Of a stretch of DNA of 64,000 bases, positions 25,570-35,328 are shown in pieces. Below the pieces are notes generated by a model. The model was not told the DNA's origin. It searched no databases and was given only the letters and a program-made list of their open reading frames with translations. The translations under genes were made by a program, and so were the position numbers. The first letter of the stretch is position 1. Each line of letters starts with the position of its first letter. Source of the stretch: Tritrichomonas musculus (taxonomy: Eukaryota; Parabasalia; Tritrichomonadida; Tritrichomonadidae); NCBI GenBank assembly GCA_039105265.1, contig JAPFFF010000029.1:930001-994000 (forward strand), in the 5' to 3' direction.

Positions 25570-26428
25570 CTGGTCTCCTATCGGTGGACATATATACCCC
25601 ATTTGGACTGACCTTTGGCTGATTTCGCACCTCATTATCCCTATATTCAGCTTCACGTGGGTCATATGGATTTTGCTCATGATCGCTACTCTCACTAGCT
25701 TCATCACTCCTATCACTCCTAACCTCACCCCCAAAGGGGTTGAGAGCTGTCGCATCATCACTGCTGTACTCATTGGATATAAGCTTTTTCCGAGGGTGAT
25801 ATGTTGTGTGCTTGTGATACCAATCCTTAGTCCTCCGCTTGAATGGGGAAGTCTCGTCATTGACCATAATCTGTTTACGAGGTGGGGTTCTACCAAAAAC
25901 CGCATCACTTGTGAATGAAAATTGTATGGGTTTTGGACCCCTATCGGGCTGAGCTGTCTGATTCACCTGGAATAGCGGAAGTTGTTCAAAGCAATATATG
26001 GCTGGTAACAGTAATGGGTTTGAATAAACCGATATCGCGAACCCTATAGGGTGATCCCCAGGTGATTTAGTTGTGTTTGCAAGGACTGTATCCTTGAAAT
26101 ATTTCCTGGGGTAGGCTATATATGAATTTGCTCTGAGCCTATTATTGGGTCCCTGAACTAGGATCATGCAATAATCATTCACCGATGCCACGAATTTGGA
26201 TCTCCAGATGTATGTAGGGACCTCTTCATGCGAATTCATTGTGAATGTGGCTCCGACCTTATCAATCGTATAGTCATGAACGACTGGTGGTGGAGCTAAG
26301 TCACGTGGGAAATATAATTTGGTAACCTTATCGACATCGAGGTACACAGCTGATAAGTATTTTGAGTACGGCAATTCGCGATATTGACCTGGTTTCAACG
26401 TATAAACATCAAGGTATTCATCCTGCAT
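25570..26428 (-). pseudogene. Gene of element B at the element D insertion (right side)
   Basis: Begins MQDEYLDVYTLKPGQY and runs leftward to the insertion. The first ~180 residues look like a folded beta-rich domain (PTYIWRSKFVASVNDYCMILVQGP); after that it is polar, with a YSSDDATALNP segment. It stands where A and C have their 331/359-aa protein, so it may be the counterpart. It is broken by the insertion of D. Function unknown. Confidence 0.6.
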
Positions 26429-26466
26429 TTACCCAAAAATAAACTCCTATATGGGCCATACGGTGG

Positions 26467-26799
26467 TCAATAGATTAGCAAGCACGATAGCACGAATGCA
26501 TCGGGTTTTATCTCATTACCATACAGGTCTGTGAACCATATTTTGAAATCCCGCTTGGTCCTATTGAGCATCTCATATTTGCGATACTTGGTTTGCCGTC
26601 GGTTGGCTAGCATTATGAAGTGGTCACAGTATGGGTCGAATTCAACAATATCCGAGTGTACCATCAAATCGCCGATGATGGTCTTATTCACGATAGCTCC
26701 CACATACTGCACTACGATGTACTTCTTATTGCGACTATATATGAAATCCTCGGGTAGCTTAAACTCGGTGGTCTGCGTATGGAAATAGCGCTTTGGCAT
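26467..26799 (-). CDS. Small conserved protein, possible minor capsid (110 aa)
   Basis: Relative of 2555-2947 and 53422-53802, starting directly at the conserved PKRYFHTQ. The same beta-rich body and the IWFTDLYGN end segment are present. Three bases separate its start from the integrase stop. Protein identity with its relatives is high although base composition differs, so selection has kept it. Confidence 0.65.
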   Translation of the reverse strand: MPKRYFHTQTTEFKLPEDFIYSRNKKYIVVQYVGAIVNKTIIGDLMVHSDIVEFDPYCDHFIMLANRRQTKYRKYEMLNRTKRDFKIWFTDLYGNEIKPDAFVLSCLLIY

Positions 26800-26802
26800 T
26801 TA

Positions 26803-28050
26803 TTAGACAGCAAAGTACTGCTTATAGGCTTCACCTAGTGATCCATAATCTAGTGCCACGAGTCGGGTGTACATGATGGGGACAGTTATGGTAGCTCGCT
26901 CATCATCCGTCATAGGCTTTCGACCAGTTTTGGTTTTGGTACCATTAGTGTCATCCCTGGTATACGGTACATAGAACGCAGTTCCTGCTTGCTTATCATC
27001 ATTCAACTGGAATCTACGATATGGGTTCAGCAGTTTGCATTCGACGTTCCCATTATGGTATCTAATGAATTCGGCAATCTCATTGAACACACGCCTCTGC
27101 TTCTCATGCTTCTTCACAGTTTTGGATGTATCGTAATGGACCAATATGATATTGCCCTTGCGATAGCTCAGTAGACCATCCATTTGCATACTATTTTTGA
27201 CTCGCCGTAGCTTCCGTTGGCAATCCCTGATGTATCTCCATTCCAAGTCAGGGTTGTGCTGCATTTGATTGGGTGTGTAGTATATCCACTTGGGCTCCCT
27301 TGCTAGATACGGGTCATATTGGACTCCATCATCTCGGTAATTGGGATTGGGCATTCGTAGAGACCGATGTGGTGTGTTGTTATAGAAGTGGACCATCTGT
27401 TGCATCAGGAATGGGTCTCCAATCCGACGATTATCTAGACCGAATGCATTGCGGAGTGTCCTAATGGTTGCATCAACGATTTTGTGAGCGTTGTTGTGTT
27501 TGGATTTATCGACAATCACTGCATTGCGGTCAATCAACACATTTTTGGTACCTGCATATGCACTTTTGTCTGGACTTCCGTAGGGGATTATATCAAGCAC
27601 TTTGAGTAGGTTATTCTCACCGTCGCATTTGATGGTATTGAATTTGAAGTCATCATATTTATCGAGAATGATTTTGGCATATGCAGCCTTGATGGTATCA
27701 GCTAGTCTGTCCTTAAGAGGTTCCACGATTAGGTACCGCGTGTTGACATTCACCATGATGAGGTAAATGGTTTCATGGGATACCACGGACTCGGTTCCAT
27801 CAGCCCTTGTAGCGTACTTCACAAACATCAAATCGACTTCCCAGCATCCGGGTTCCAATGAGAAATCCGGTTTTGAATAGGAATTGCATGATTTCAATTT
27901 GAAGTCCTTCACGAATGGCTCATGATGAGATACTGGGTTGATGATGAACTGCGATGGGTCCAGTTTCGATATCTTGGATTTGAATGGGTACTTGAGCAGC
28001 GAATTGTACTCCTTATCGAATAGCTTGAATGATTTCCTGTTGTCAGACAT
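26803..28050 (-). CDS. Maverick integrase, rve superfamily (415 aa)
   Basis: Same family as 2953-4308. GCWEVDLMF gives the first Asp, IKCDGENN the second, and AHKIVDATIRTLRNAF the third acidic residue, again Asp. The gap between second and third is about 50 residues, much shorter than in A and C, so the extra ~60-75 residues there are a variable insert. The C-terminal basic KKHEKQRRVFNEIAEF and GNVECKLL blocks are kept. Confidence 0.92.
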   Translation of the reverse strand: MSDNRKSFKLFDKEYNSLLKYPFKSKISKLDPSQFIINPVSHHEPFVKDFKLKSCNSYSKPDFSLEPGCWEVDLMFVKYATRADGTESVVSHETIYLIMVNVNTRYLIVEPLKDRLADTIKAAYAKIILDKYDDFKFNTIKCDGENNLLKVLDIIPYGSPDKSAYAGTKNVLIDRNAVIVDKSKHNNAHKIVDATIRTLRNAFGLDNRRIGDPFLMQQMVHFYNNTPHRSLRMPNPNYRDDGVQYDPYLAREPKWIYYTPNQMQHNPDLEWRYIRDCQRKLRRVKNSMQMDGLLSYRKGNIILVHYDTSKTVKKHEKQRRVFNEIAEFIRYHNGNVECKLLNPYRRFQLNDDKQAGTAFYVPYTRDDTNGTKTKTGRKPMTDDERATITVPIMYTRLVALDYGSLGEAYKQYFAV

Positions 28051-28108
28051 TTAATGGGCAAAAATAGTGGTTCCAATAGGTCTACGGGATTTCCGGTTGA
28101 CCCCATAT

Positions 28109-28342
28109 TTAGTGGTTATCGCTTGATAATTCAGCGAGCTCATTCTCGAGTTTGGCGACCTTCTCCTTCAGACTATTGATGTCCTCAATCAGTGATTCAC
28201 GAACGGCTAGTCCATTGCTACCCAGCATACCCCCTTTGATGTTATTGAGGTGGCCCTTATACATATAGCACTTCTCCTTGAGATCATGCTTGATGCGCTT
28301 CAGCTCTGGAATCTCCTTCTTGTATTCACCCAATTCAGTCAT
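28109..28342 (-). CDS. Small coiled-coil protein (77 aa)
   Basis: Relative of 8323-8553 and 48482-48712, with the invariant GGMLGSNGLAVRESLIED hinge between two heptad helices. In this element it lies between integrase and the 75-aa gene, because the capsid block is inverted relative to A and C. Confidence 0.65.
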   Translation of the reverse strand: MTELGEYKKEIPELKRIKHDLKEKCYMYKGHLNNIKGGMLGSNGLAVRESLIEDINSLKEKVAKLENELAELSSDNH

Positions 28343-28377
28343 TTAGATGCGCAAAAAAAGTGTTTTTTCAGGATTAA
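28343..28377. promoter_or_regulatory. Divergent promoter candidate, 35 bp
   Basis: Two T-tracts in opposite directions share this gap: ACTTTTTTTGCGCATCTAAATG reads left into the 77-aa gene when split at the ATG, and GTGTTTTTTCAGGATTAAATG reads right into the 75-aa gene. Spacing from T-tract to ATG is about 10-11 bases on both sides. Confidence 0.55.
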
Positions 28378-28605
28378 ATGTCATATGAGGAACGCCGTGT
28401 ATTAAGAGATTCAAATGGGCTCACGTACTTCAATCACCTGGAACGTCACATGCGAAATAGGCGAACCATTAGTTGTACCAAACCCACAGTCCAAAAATAT
28501 GACGATAAGGGGAGTATTGTGCATGACCCAATCATTAAGTCAACATCATCAACAGTACACCACTCACTCAATCACCAGGTAATCCCAAATAACTCCAAGA
28601 TCTAA
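28378..28605 (+). CDS. Small basic conserved protein (75 aa)
   Basis: Relative of 8073-8306 and 48728-48961. Shared frame is MSYEERR...D..G...Y..L...M...R at the start and HHSLNHQVIPNNSKI at the end. The stop overlaps the convergent 153-aa gene by four bases. Function unknown. Confidence 0.62.
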   Translation: MSYEERRVLRDSNGLTYFNHLERHMRNRRTISCTKPTVQKYDDKGSIVHDPIIKSTSSTVHHSLNHQVIPNNSKI

Positions 28606-29063
28606 TGCCTCAGGAGACTGTTCATGGCATCGGTACACTCATTCACGGTACTGGTGAGCTGATTTATTTTTGCGGTGATCACGCCGATGGTGTTCTCCAG
28701 AGTGGTAATCCGCTTGGTGTATTCATCAACTGTTGACTGCAATGCATTGATGTCAGCTCGAATGCTGGCGAATTGGATCTCCACCAGTGTATCACTATCG
28801 GCTGGCTTGGTGATCTTCTTGAGAAACACATTACTGGAGCCATCCTTGCCAGTGCGTTTGGTAATCCTGTACTCGCATTCGGGGGTGATTATTTTGTAGG
28901 TTTTATTGAGGTAATTGGTGGTCTTCTCATTGAACATGTCCTTGTACTTCTGGTAGAACAGGTCGAACTCCTCTACTGAGTTGAACGTGCGCTGCTCCTG
29001 CTTGTTATCATTAATGACCCTAATATCGCATTGAGCTATATGTTTCATACCATCGCAATTCAT
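28602..29063 (-). CDS. Conserved protein with C-terminal coiled coil (153 aa)
   Basis: Start chosen at MNCDGMKH, which follows a T-tract at the usual distance; a longer frame exists to 29117. The N-terminal block FNSVEEFDLFYQKYKDMF and YLNKTYKIITPECEYRITK match the relatives at 7625-8071 and 48958-49485. The C-terminal half is a clear heptad coiled coil. Confidence 0.65.
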   Translation of the reverse strand: MNCDGMKHIAQCDIRVINDNKQEQRTFNSVEEFDLFYQKYKDMFNEKTTNYLNKTYKIITPECEYRITKRTGKDGSSNVFLKKITKPADSDTLVEIQFASIRADINALQSTVDEYTKRITTLENTIGVITAKINQLTSTVNECTDAMNSLLRH

Positions 29064-29113
29064 TTCAAAACGGACAAAAATATATTCGCATGTATGTGGA
29101 TATTCGATGATGA

Positions 29114-29365
29114 TCAAACCTTGTCCAGTATGGATTTGCCTATTTCACCAACCTTACCAACCGTTCCCAATCCTCTATCAATAGTATCAATCAATCCACC
29201 TGCGCCAGGTATCAATCCTGCAATTGGTTTGACCCTATCAATGATTTGTCTACCAGCGTTGACAACTGATGGTAGTTTATCGACAACTCTCTGTGCGACA
29301 TTCCTGAGTGTAGATCCCACTTTGCGGAATCCATTTTTGATCTTCTTGAAGATGCCAATTCCCAT
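29114..29365 (-). CDS. Basic amphipathic small protein (83 aa)
   Basis: Starts MGIGIFKKIKNGFRKVG, like 7344-7598 and 49516-49770. Gly/Val/Lys amphipathic segments, a Gly-Gly break near residue 58, then a second short helix. Divergent from the capsid gene. Membrane-active or core-peptide role inferred only from composition and position. Confidence 0.65.
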   Translation of the reverse strand: MGIGIFKKIKNGFRKVGSTLRNVAQRVVDKLPSVVNAGRQIIDRVKPIAGLIPGAGGLIDTIDRGLGTVGKVGEIGKSILDKV

Positions 29366-29411
29366 TTGATATATAAAAAAATGCGATTTCATGGTTTTTT
29401 GCGAGATTCAA
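29366..29411. promoter_or_regulatory. Divergent promoter candidate, capsid / 83-aa gene in B
   Basis: GGTTTTTTGCGAGATTCAAATG pattern toward the capsid start and GCATTTTTTTATATATCAAATG pattern toward the 83-aa start, with the same T-tract-to-ATG distance as elsewhere. Confidence 0.5.
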
Positions 29412-31280
29412 ATGCGCTACAGGAACGAACGAGCTCACAATTTGAAGTACGAGGCTGGTAATGTCATGGAGACATTCCAGAGCATGCGGAACATCATCAA
29501 TGTGAATGATGGTACCAGGAGCTTCTCATTCAGAACCGTCGATTGCCATGACCAGCCAGCCCCATTTCATCAAGGCCAGTACTCGCAGATCTCATTAACA
29601 CACCCCGACCACTTCATTAGCGATGTCGATAAAGGCTTCCTCACATTCCACATCAGACTTGATTTGCAATTGAACACCGATACTGCCAAATTGCGATTGA
29701 TTGAAGATCCCGATAACCTCTACAAACTATTCGTGGGATACAAGTCCTCGAACCAATTGTTTGACAGGCTAGAGATCCTCCATAACAATGTCAATGTCGG
29801 ATACCAGCAAAATGAGTGCATTCGCGAGGGCTTCCTATACTCGGTTTTGAAACCAGAGACTGAGAAGAAGCGCCGCAGATTCGTTCACAGCTTATGGGAA
29901 AATGTCTCGAACTATAGTCAAACACATGCTGGTGTATATGTCAATCTCAATGACTTCAAGGACAATGGCAAGACCACTGCTGAATTCGACTTGAATGTAC
30001 CATTTGATGACTTGCTTGCATTGCAGGCATTCGACTTATTCCCGAATGGGATCATTGGTGATTTAGCTATTAGATTCCAAGTCAGTCCAGCAGGTCTAGT
30101 ATGGGCAGTCATTGATCCATATACGGTTGCTGAAGCTAAGGCATTCCTGGAAGATGATGATCACATCACGATGAAGCAATTGGAGCAGTTACGTGAAATC
30201 AAGGCCCGTGGTAAACTCAAGAGGCAATTCACTCAAATCGGTAATGAGGCCCTTATACCAGGGGTATTCGATAATACCATCACATTCAAGTACAATATCT
30301 GCGCCGAACATGGAATTCCAGTTAATGACACACCGATTGAGATCACATTCGGATTTACAGATGCTGAATATGAGAAATTCGGTATTAAGAAGACTATGGA
30401 TCTGAAGGAGATCGCACGCCATAACCCAGACTATACAGGCACTATTGAAAGCAATATGGCAATTCAAATCGTTGAAGAACATAATGCGATCGAATATGAA
30501 TCACAACCAGCAACACTCACCGTTAACCAAATGACCATCACTCTCTGCAAGTCCAATATGCAAGGATATGGCGTTTGTGAATCCACTCGTGCAAGCATTG
30601 AATCCATCTTACGTGAGGGCCTAGTAATCCCATCTCAAAAGGTCGATTACCATGCATTCCCAATCGCAGCCGCCGCAAATGGTATCAAGTCCACATTGAA
30701 TATCCCATTGATCAATGTCACAAGCATGTCATTACTGTTCCCCAAGCATCACAATGATTTGACTGTATTTGAGAATCCCGTTTACCAAAACTGCTATTTG
30801 AATATTGGTGGTAAGAACTTCCCAGATGAGAATGTCAGTACCATTGGTGCCAGATTCTTCGAAAGCCAATTAACAGCTGGAGATCTCGATGGTATCACAC
30901 TCCAATGTACAAAGGAGTTCGAGGATAGCTTCACCATGCCCAAGAACGATGGCGATGGAAATAGGTATAAGAACACACTGAGTGATGCCACATCATTTGT
31001 ATTCAATGTCCAAACAGAACGTGCATCTGCTGGATACTGTTATGATGGCTTAGATGGTGGCAAAGGCAATATCCAAATACAAGTCAATGGTCAACCCATA
31101 TTCACTGGCAATAATGACACCTATTACAATATTATCGAACCAAGTGGAGCTGTTGTTAGACCACCACCTGTACAACTCTGTTTATGCAGAGACACCTACT
31201 TCAAGCTTTCACTCGATGGCCTTGAGTATATCGATGATGAATCACCAGCTGGCTCACAAGTTGATCCAGAAATGGCATGA
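29412..31280 (+). CDS. Major capsid protein, double-jelly-roll type (622 aa)
   Basis: Start at MRYRNERAHN, after the T-tract signature. Blocks GTRSFSFRTVDCHDQ, QLFDRLEILHNN, VPFDDLLALQAFDLFPNG and DTYFKLSLDGLEY agree with the capsid proteins of A and C. The Pro-rich loop between the two barrels in A and C is missing here and replaced by a short unrelated loop. High protein identity to A and C despite different base composition. Confidence 0.8.
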   Translation: MRYRNERAHNLKYEAGNVMETFQSMRNIINVNDGTRSFSFRTVDCHDQPAPFHQGQYSQISLTHPDHFISDVDKGFLTFHIRLDLQLNTDTAKLRLIEDPDNLYKLFVGYKSSNQLFDRLEILHNNVNVGYQQNECIREGFLYSVLKPETEKKRRRFVHSLWENVSNYSQTHAGVYVNLNDFKDNGKTTAEFDLNVPFDDLLALQAFDLFPNGIIGDLAIRFQVSPAGLVWAVIDPYTVAEAKAFLEDDDHITMKQLEQLREIKARGKLKRQFTQIGNEALIPGVFDNTITFKYNICAEHGIPVNDTPIEITFGFTDAEYEKFGIKKTMDLKEIARHNPDYTGTIESNMAIQIVEEHNAIEYESQPATLTVNQMTITLCKSNMQGYGVCESTRASIESILREGLVIPSQKVDYHAFPIAAAANGIKSTLNIPLINVTSMSLLFPKHHNDLTVFENPVYQNCYLNIGGKNFPDENVSTIGARFFESQLTAGDLDGITLQCTKEFEDSFTMPKNDGDGNRYKNTLSDATSFVFNVQTERASAGYCYDGLDGGKGNIQIQVNGQPIFTGNNDTYYNIIEPSGAVVRPPPVQLCLCRDTYFKLSLDGLEYIDDESPAGSQVDPEMA

Positions 31281-31322
31281 GAACTATGGCATTAGTGGTA
31301 AAAATATTTTTGCACTTTGGAA

Positions 31323-31943
31323 ATGACTCTCCATAAGGCTAGAATCCTATCAAGTGAGAATGATGCGAGTGTTAAGCAGGAGCAGAATGTGAATATTAAG
31401 ATCGCCGCGAATAGACCTCCACCAGTTCAACCGGTATCATACCCTCAAGTCCCACAGATGCAACCCCAAATGGGATACACCCAAAATGGCACACAGGATG
31501 CAAATTTTACTACAGCCTCGACAACTGGTGCATATCCATCAGTTGCTCCAATAAACAGTCCACCCCAAGGAACTATGTTCCCTGAGTCTCCGACAATAGA
31601 TCGATCATTAGACCCCGACACTGACGACTTGGGTACCCAAAATAAATTCCTCGAGATATTGCTGAGCATCTATGAGACCAATCCACTGAGGATGAACAAC
31701 TACCTAGTGTGTCATAGCAACACGCTGATGGAGCTCATTAAGATACTCACTAAGGCTGATAGGGTTGAGCTGGTCATCAATGAGGACAGTGGGTGCACTG
31801 GTTGTGTTTCGAACTCGAAGTACATGAAAATCGACAAGATACTGGTGTCCAAAAACGGGGTGTCCAATGAGTTGAAATACGGATATAACCATGTATGGAC
31901 CGAGCTCATAAGGCACTCGATATCACTCAAAATCTGTATTTAA
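31323..31943 (+). CDS. Conserved protein, disordered N-terminus (206 aa)
   Basis: Start at MTLHKARILSSENDASVKQ after TTTTTGCACTTTGGAAATG. The Pro/Gln/Gly-rich middle is variable. The C-terminal domain (NKFLEILLSIYETNPLRMNNY, VELVINEDSGCTGCVS, YNHVWTELIRHSISLKIC) matches 8581-9159 and 47820-48410. Function unknown. Confidence 0.65.
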   Translation: MTLHKARILSSENDASVKQEQNVNIKIAANRPPPVQPVSYPQVPQMQPQMGYTQNGTQDANFTTASTTGAYPSVAPINSPPQGTMFPESPTIDRSLDPDTDDLGTQNKFLEILLSIYETNPLRMNNYLVCHSNTLMELIKILTKADRVELVINEDSGCTGCVSNSKYMKIDKILVSKNGVSNELKYGYNHVWTELIRHSISLKICI

Positions 31944-31953
31944 ATTCGCATAA

Positions 31954-32103
31954 ATGGCCAGCGCGAGTGAAATCATCATGAATATACTATTGGGACTGAT
32001 ATTGGTGACCAATGTAGTTGAACTGCTATTACTGGTATCGCTTACAGCTGAAGATGAGCCACCTGAGCTGACCGATGAGCTGAGGCGCACATTGTATGCG
32101 TAA
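31954..32103 (+). CDS. Micro membrane protein (49 aa)
   Basis: Hydrophobic helix (IIMNILLGLILVTNVVELLLLVS) followed by the tail DEPPELTDELRRTLYA. The same gene in A and C keeps the DEPPEL tail. Starts 11 bases after the 206-aa gene. Confidence 0.75.
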   Translation: MASASEIIMNILLGLILVTNVVELLLLVSLTAEDEPPELTDELRRTLYA

Positions 32104-32122
32104 GAGCTTTATTTTTGACTAA

Positions 32123-33049
32123 ATGCTGTATTACAAGCGCCTACGACCAACCCTTTTCGACTATACATCTATTGAATTATCAGACAGTTCCAGTAGTGAT
32201 CCAATTGATCTTGATACATTCGATAGGTACCGGAAGCAGCAACCGGTATCCAAGAGGTTTGATGTGGATGCGGCTATGAGTGAGGCCTATTCCAAGAATA
32301 GGGATAAAATCACCAATGCATCCATAAGGCCAATCGCTAATGGGATCTATGCGTGGTACAATACTTTGAACATACTGGTGGCATCACAAGGCAAAGGCAA
32401 GAGCCATACAGTAATTCGCGATATCATTCAAATGGGTAGACTCAGTAATGGGAGGTTCCACATGATCGTGTATGTGAGCAAGAACGGTATTATAAATGAT
32501 TCCACATTTGAATCTCAACGCGAGCTCATCAACTTGCCCATTGAGGTCGTCGCTGATAGTAATGCTGAACGGTATTTGAAGGAGCTCGATCTATGGAAGG
32601 AGTTGTATAACAAATATAGCTCGGTTGGGAAGACATCTATCGACGAGTCCAAGCTACAGCAGATGTTTGAGTTCCTCCATATCAGCAAACTCGGGAAACC
32701 CAATGTACCACTCAACACCATAATCCTGTGCGAGGACTTCATTAAGAGCAAGCTGTTGAAGTCAGCATACTTCACAAACTATATCACCCAGTTGCGCCAT
32801 AAGAACTCAATCGTGTACATCAATATCCAATTCTTCAAGGGGGTGCCAACCGATTACAAAAATAACTGCACATCATTCTTCATATTCAATGGGTTCTCGC
32901 GACAGAAACTCAATTACATATATCAACAGGTGAGCATACCTTGTGAGTTCGAGGAGTTGTGGCAAAAATATCGGACCTTATCGGGCCATGATTTCATATT
33001 GGTGAACACGGTTGAACACGATATGCAGGTCATATATAGCAAGGCTTAA
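32123..33049 (+). CDS. Genome-packaging ATPase, FtsK/HerA type (308 aa)
   Basis: Walker A ASQGKGKS and Walker B-like IILCED, plus SAYFTNYITQLRHKNSIVY and SFFIFNGFSRQKL. Matches 9315-10223 and 46758-47674 throughout, but lacks the hairpin-encoded loop that both of those have after KELDLWKELY. Its stop overlaps the convergent 159-aa gene by four bases. Confidence 0.88.
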   Translation: MLYYKRLRPTLFDYTSIELSDSSSSDPIDLDTFDRYRKQQPVSKRFDVDAAMSEAYSKNRDKITNASIRPIANGIYAWYNTLNILVASQGKGKSHTVIRDIIQMGRLSNGRFHMIVYVSKNGIINDSTFESQRELINLPIEVVADSNAERYLKELDLWKELYNKYSSVGKTSIDESKLQQMFEFLHISKLGKPNVPLNTIILCEDFIKSKLLKSAYFTNYITQLRHKNSIVYINIQFFKGVPTDYKNNCTSFFIFNGFSRQKLNYIYQQVSIPCEFEELWQKYRTLSGHDFILVNTVEHDMQVIYSKA

Positions 33050-33525
33050 ACCATATCTGGGTCATCATCCAATACCAAATCCTGATGCTTGCCGATGAAT
33101 ACATCCGGTTCTGCAATATTGTATTTTTCACGTAATCTGGCGATGAGATCCTTGGTATTTATATTGGTTCGCTCAATCGAGTGGTTGTAGTAGGGGCATC
33201 CATTGTATTCGCGCTTCTCGGTATTCCCATTTACGAAGAACTCATGCATGTTGGCACTCAATTTGCGTCTACTATTGGATGATAGCTTGACAAATTCAAG
33301 GCTCATCTCCTTGAGCTTATTAGGGTAGAATCTAATGGTTTCAGAACCATTCTGGAGTGATACATATAGGACCCTCGCGAGGTACAATGAGTTCTTCAAG
33401 TTGAATGGGAACTTGTCACATAATATCGCGAAATTGCATTTTGCAAATCCATCAGGCTTTGGCAATAGGGCTACTAGTGTGTTGATGTATTCGTAGACAT
33501 TGAGGTGGTTTGGAGTGGCTTCCAT
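33046..33525 (-). CDS. Conserved Maverick protein (159 aa)
   Basis: Relative of 10253-10711 and 46091-46552: LNVYEYINTLVALL, CNFAILCDKFP, RFYPNKLKEM, EFFVNGNT, YYNHSIERTN and the end GKHQDLVLDD. Function unknown. Confidence 0.65.
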   Translation of the reverse strand: MEATPNHLNVYEYINTLVALLPKPDGFAKCNFAILCDKFPFNLKNSLYLARVLYVSLQNGSETIRFYPNKLKEMSLEFVKLSSNSRRKLSANMHEFFVNGNTEKREYNGCPYYNHSIERTNINTKDLIARLREKYNIAEPDVFIGKHQDLVLDDDPDMV

Positions 33526-33607
33526 TTGGAATGCGGAAAAAAATCAATATTCAAATATCAAAATATGGGTTTTCCCAAATTCATCTGGGGTCCAAAAATA
33601 AGTCATC

Positions 33608-34885
33608 TCAGGCCTTAGCGTAGTACACAACTTTAACACGCTTCTCCCATGCAATGGTCTTAACCAGTTTGCTAGATTTGGAGAGTATCATACCTAATCC
33701 ACGAGGGGTTATATTGGTGTTGAAGTACTGGTTATATTTTGGGGTTAGTTCGACTATAGATATTGGATCATTTGGGAGTCCATTAATGAACTCGTCCAAG
33801 GTCCTCTCCTGAGCAATCCCATGTACTTTAGCTACAATGGGTGTAGGTTGGGGGTCGACGTTTGATGCATCAGCTATCTCGATCTGCGGGGGGCTATGAT
33901 TGGATTCTTCAGCATTGTCTTGGGGGTCCTCAACAATGGGTGTAGGTTGGGGTTTCTCAGCTATATCACTCTGTGGGGGGCTATGATTGGATTCCCGAAT
34001 GTGGATATTATTCAATAACTCGTTTTCACATATTTTGCCAATGCAATCCTTGATCTCCCCATCGATGATTTTGGATACATCGTGTATGATAAAGTCATTG
34101 AGGTTCTTCATGAGAACTCGTGAATAGCTCTTAACGAGTTTGCTATTTGACATATCAGTTGGGGGGTATAGGTTAAGGTTATTATCGATCGCATTGTAGA
34201 TTGTACCGAGGTATAGCATTTGACAAGCATTGCTGATATCATCATACAATTTCATGAGGGAATCATATCTGTGTTCATCACTTGCGAAGTACTCATTTGG
34301 TCCAACTCCTGCGAGTAGCTTGGTGAAGCTGGATATCAATCGTTGGGATAATGAATTGAATATATTGATGACCTTGGTAGATGTCTTATCATGGTATACC
34401 GATTTAATGGTACTCTCATATGATTTGTCCTTGGGACATAATGATATGACCTTATTGACGAACAATTCGAACATGCCAGTGAGCAAATCCTGGTTGAACA
34501 TATTGATATCCTTTGTGATGTTCTCAATAGCGTAATCAACGGGGTGCGTATAACTGTGAATCAACTCATTGCGTTTCTTACTGAAATCATCTTGAAACTT
34601 GATGAGACGTTCGCGATCTCGGTTGATATATGATAACATCTTCAGATCCAGTGCTCGCTCGGGAGATTCAATGTCTGTATAACCAGCGATTTTGGTATCC
34701 AGTTCGCGAATCCACTCATCGTACTCATCAAGCGAGAGCTCCTTATGGAAATAGCACCTGAAAGCTGACTCGCGATCATGTTGACGTTGGGATATTTTCA
34801 ATAATCGGTTCATGCGAATCTCCAATTCCTTGCAGAAAGGGGCTTCATATGAGACGATTTGGTTGTCAGTTGGGACGACGCTCAT
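33608..34885 (-). CDS. Terminal-region protein of element B (425 aa)
   Basis: Start chosen at MSVVPTDNQ, which follows a T-tract; a longer frame reaches 34915. The N-terminal ~300 residues are helical. A Pro-rich stretch then has two copies of a unit with ESNHSPPQ...PQPTPIV. The C-terminal ~65 residues (TLDEFINGLPNDPISIVELTPKYNQYF...) look like a small helical, possibly winged-helix, domain. It stands next to the terminal repeat, as the 146-aa gene does in C, so it may be the counterpart. Function unknown. Confidence 0.6.
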   Translation of the reverse strand: MSVVPTDNQIVSYEAPFCKELEIRMNRLLKISQRQHDRESAFRCYFHKELSLDEYDEWIRELDTKIAGYTDIESPERALDLKMLSYINRDRERLIKFQDDFSKKRNELIHSYTHPVDYAIENITKDINMFNQDLLTGMFELFVNKVISLCPKDKSYESTIKSVYHDKTSTKVINIFNSLSQRLISSFTKLLAGVGPNEYFASDEHRYDSLMKLYDDISNACQMLYLGTIYNAIDNNLNLYPPTDMSNSKLVKSYSRVLMKNLNDFIIHDVSKIIDGEIKDCIGKICENELLNNIHIRESNHSPPQSDIAEKPQPTPIVEDPQDNAEESNHSPPQIEIADASNVDPQPTPIVAKVHGIAQERTLDEFINGLPNDPISIVELTPKYNQYFNTNITPRGLGMILSKSSKLVKTIAWEKRVKVVYYAKA

Positions 34886-34969
34886 TTGGAATGCGAAAAA
34901 ATTTAAAAATAGCAAATCCCATAAATTGAATTTTGGGACCCCCTCTGAAAAACCTTTGGCCGAAAATTC

Positions 34970-35082
<113 letters not shown>

Positions 35083-35328
35083 GGTGATCACTGTGACCTT
35101 CAATTATGGGTCATTAATGGCTGTCATATGTGAACATCTATATATCCCCTGATACTGGCCACTTATTCCTAGTCATGAGCATCACTTGGGGTCAATTCAA
35201 AAATAGTCATGTGGCCTTCAGATATGGGTCAGAAATTGGGGGCATTTAGGTAATTCTATCTGACCGTCGATCCGCACACTCCTCACTACTGGCGTATCAA
35301 AGAGAAGAGAAGCCTACCGTATACTACT
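35083..35328. repeat. Right terminal region of element B
   Basis: Gene-free, ends CCGTATACTACT at 35328. Read inward it begins AGTAGTATACGGTAGGCT, almost the same as element D. The partner repeat would lie left of the window, so the full repeat length cannot be seen. Confidence 0.75.
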
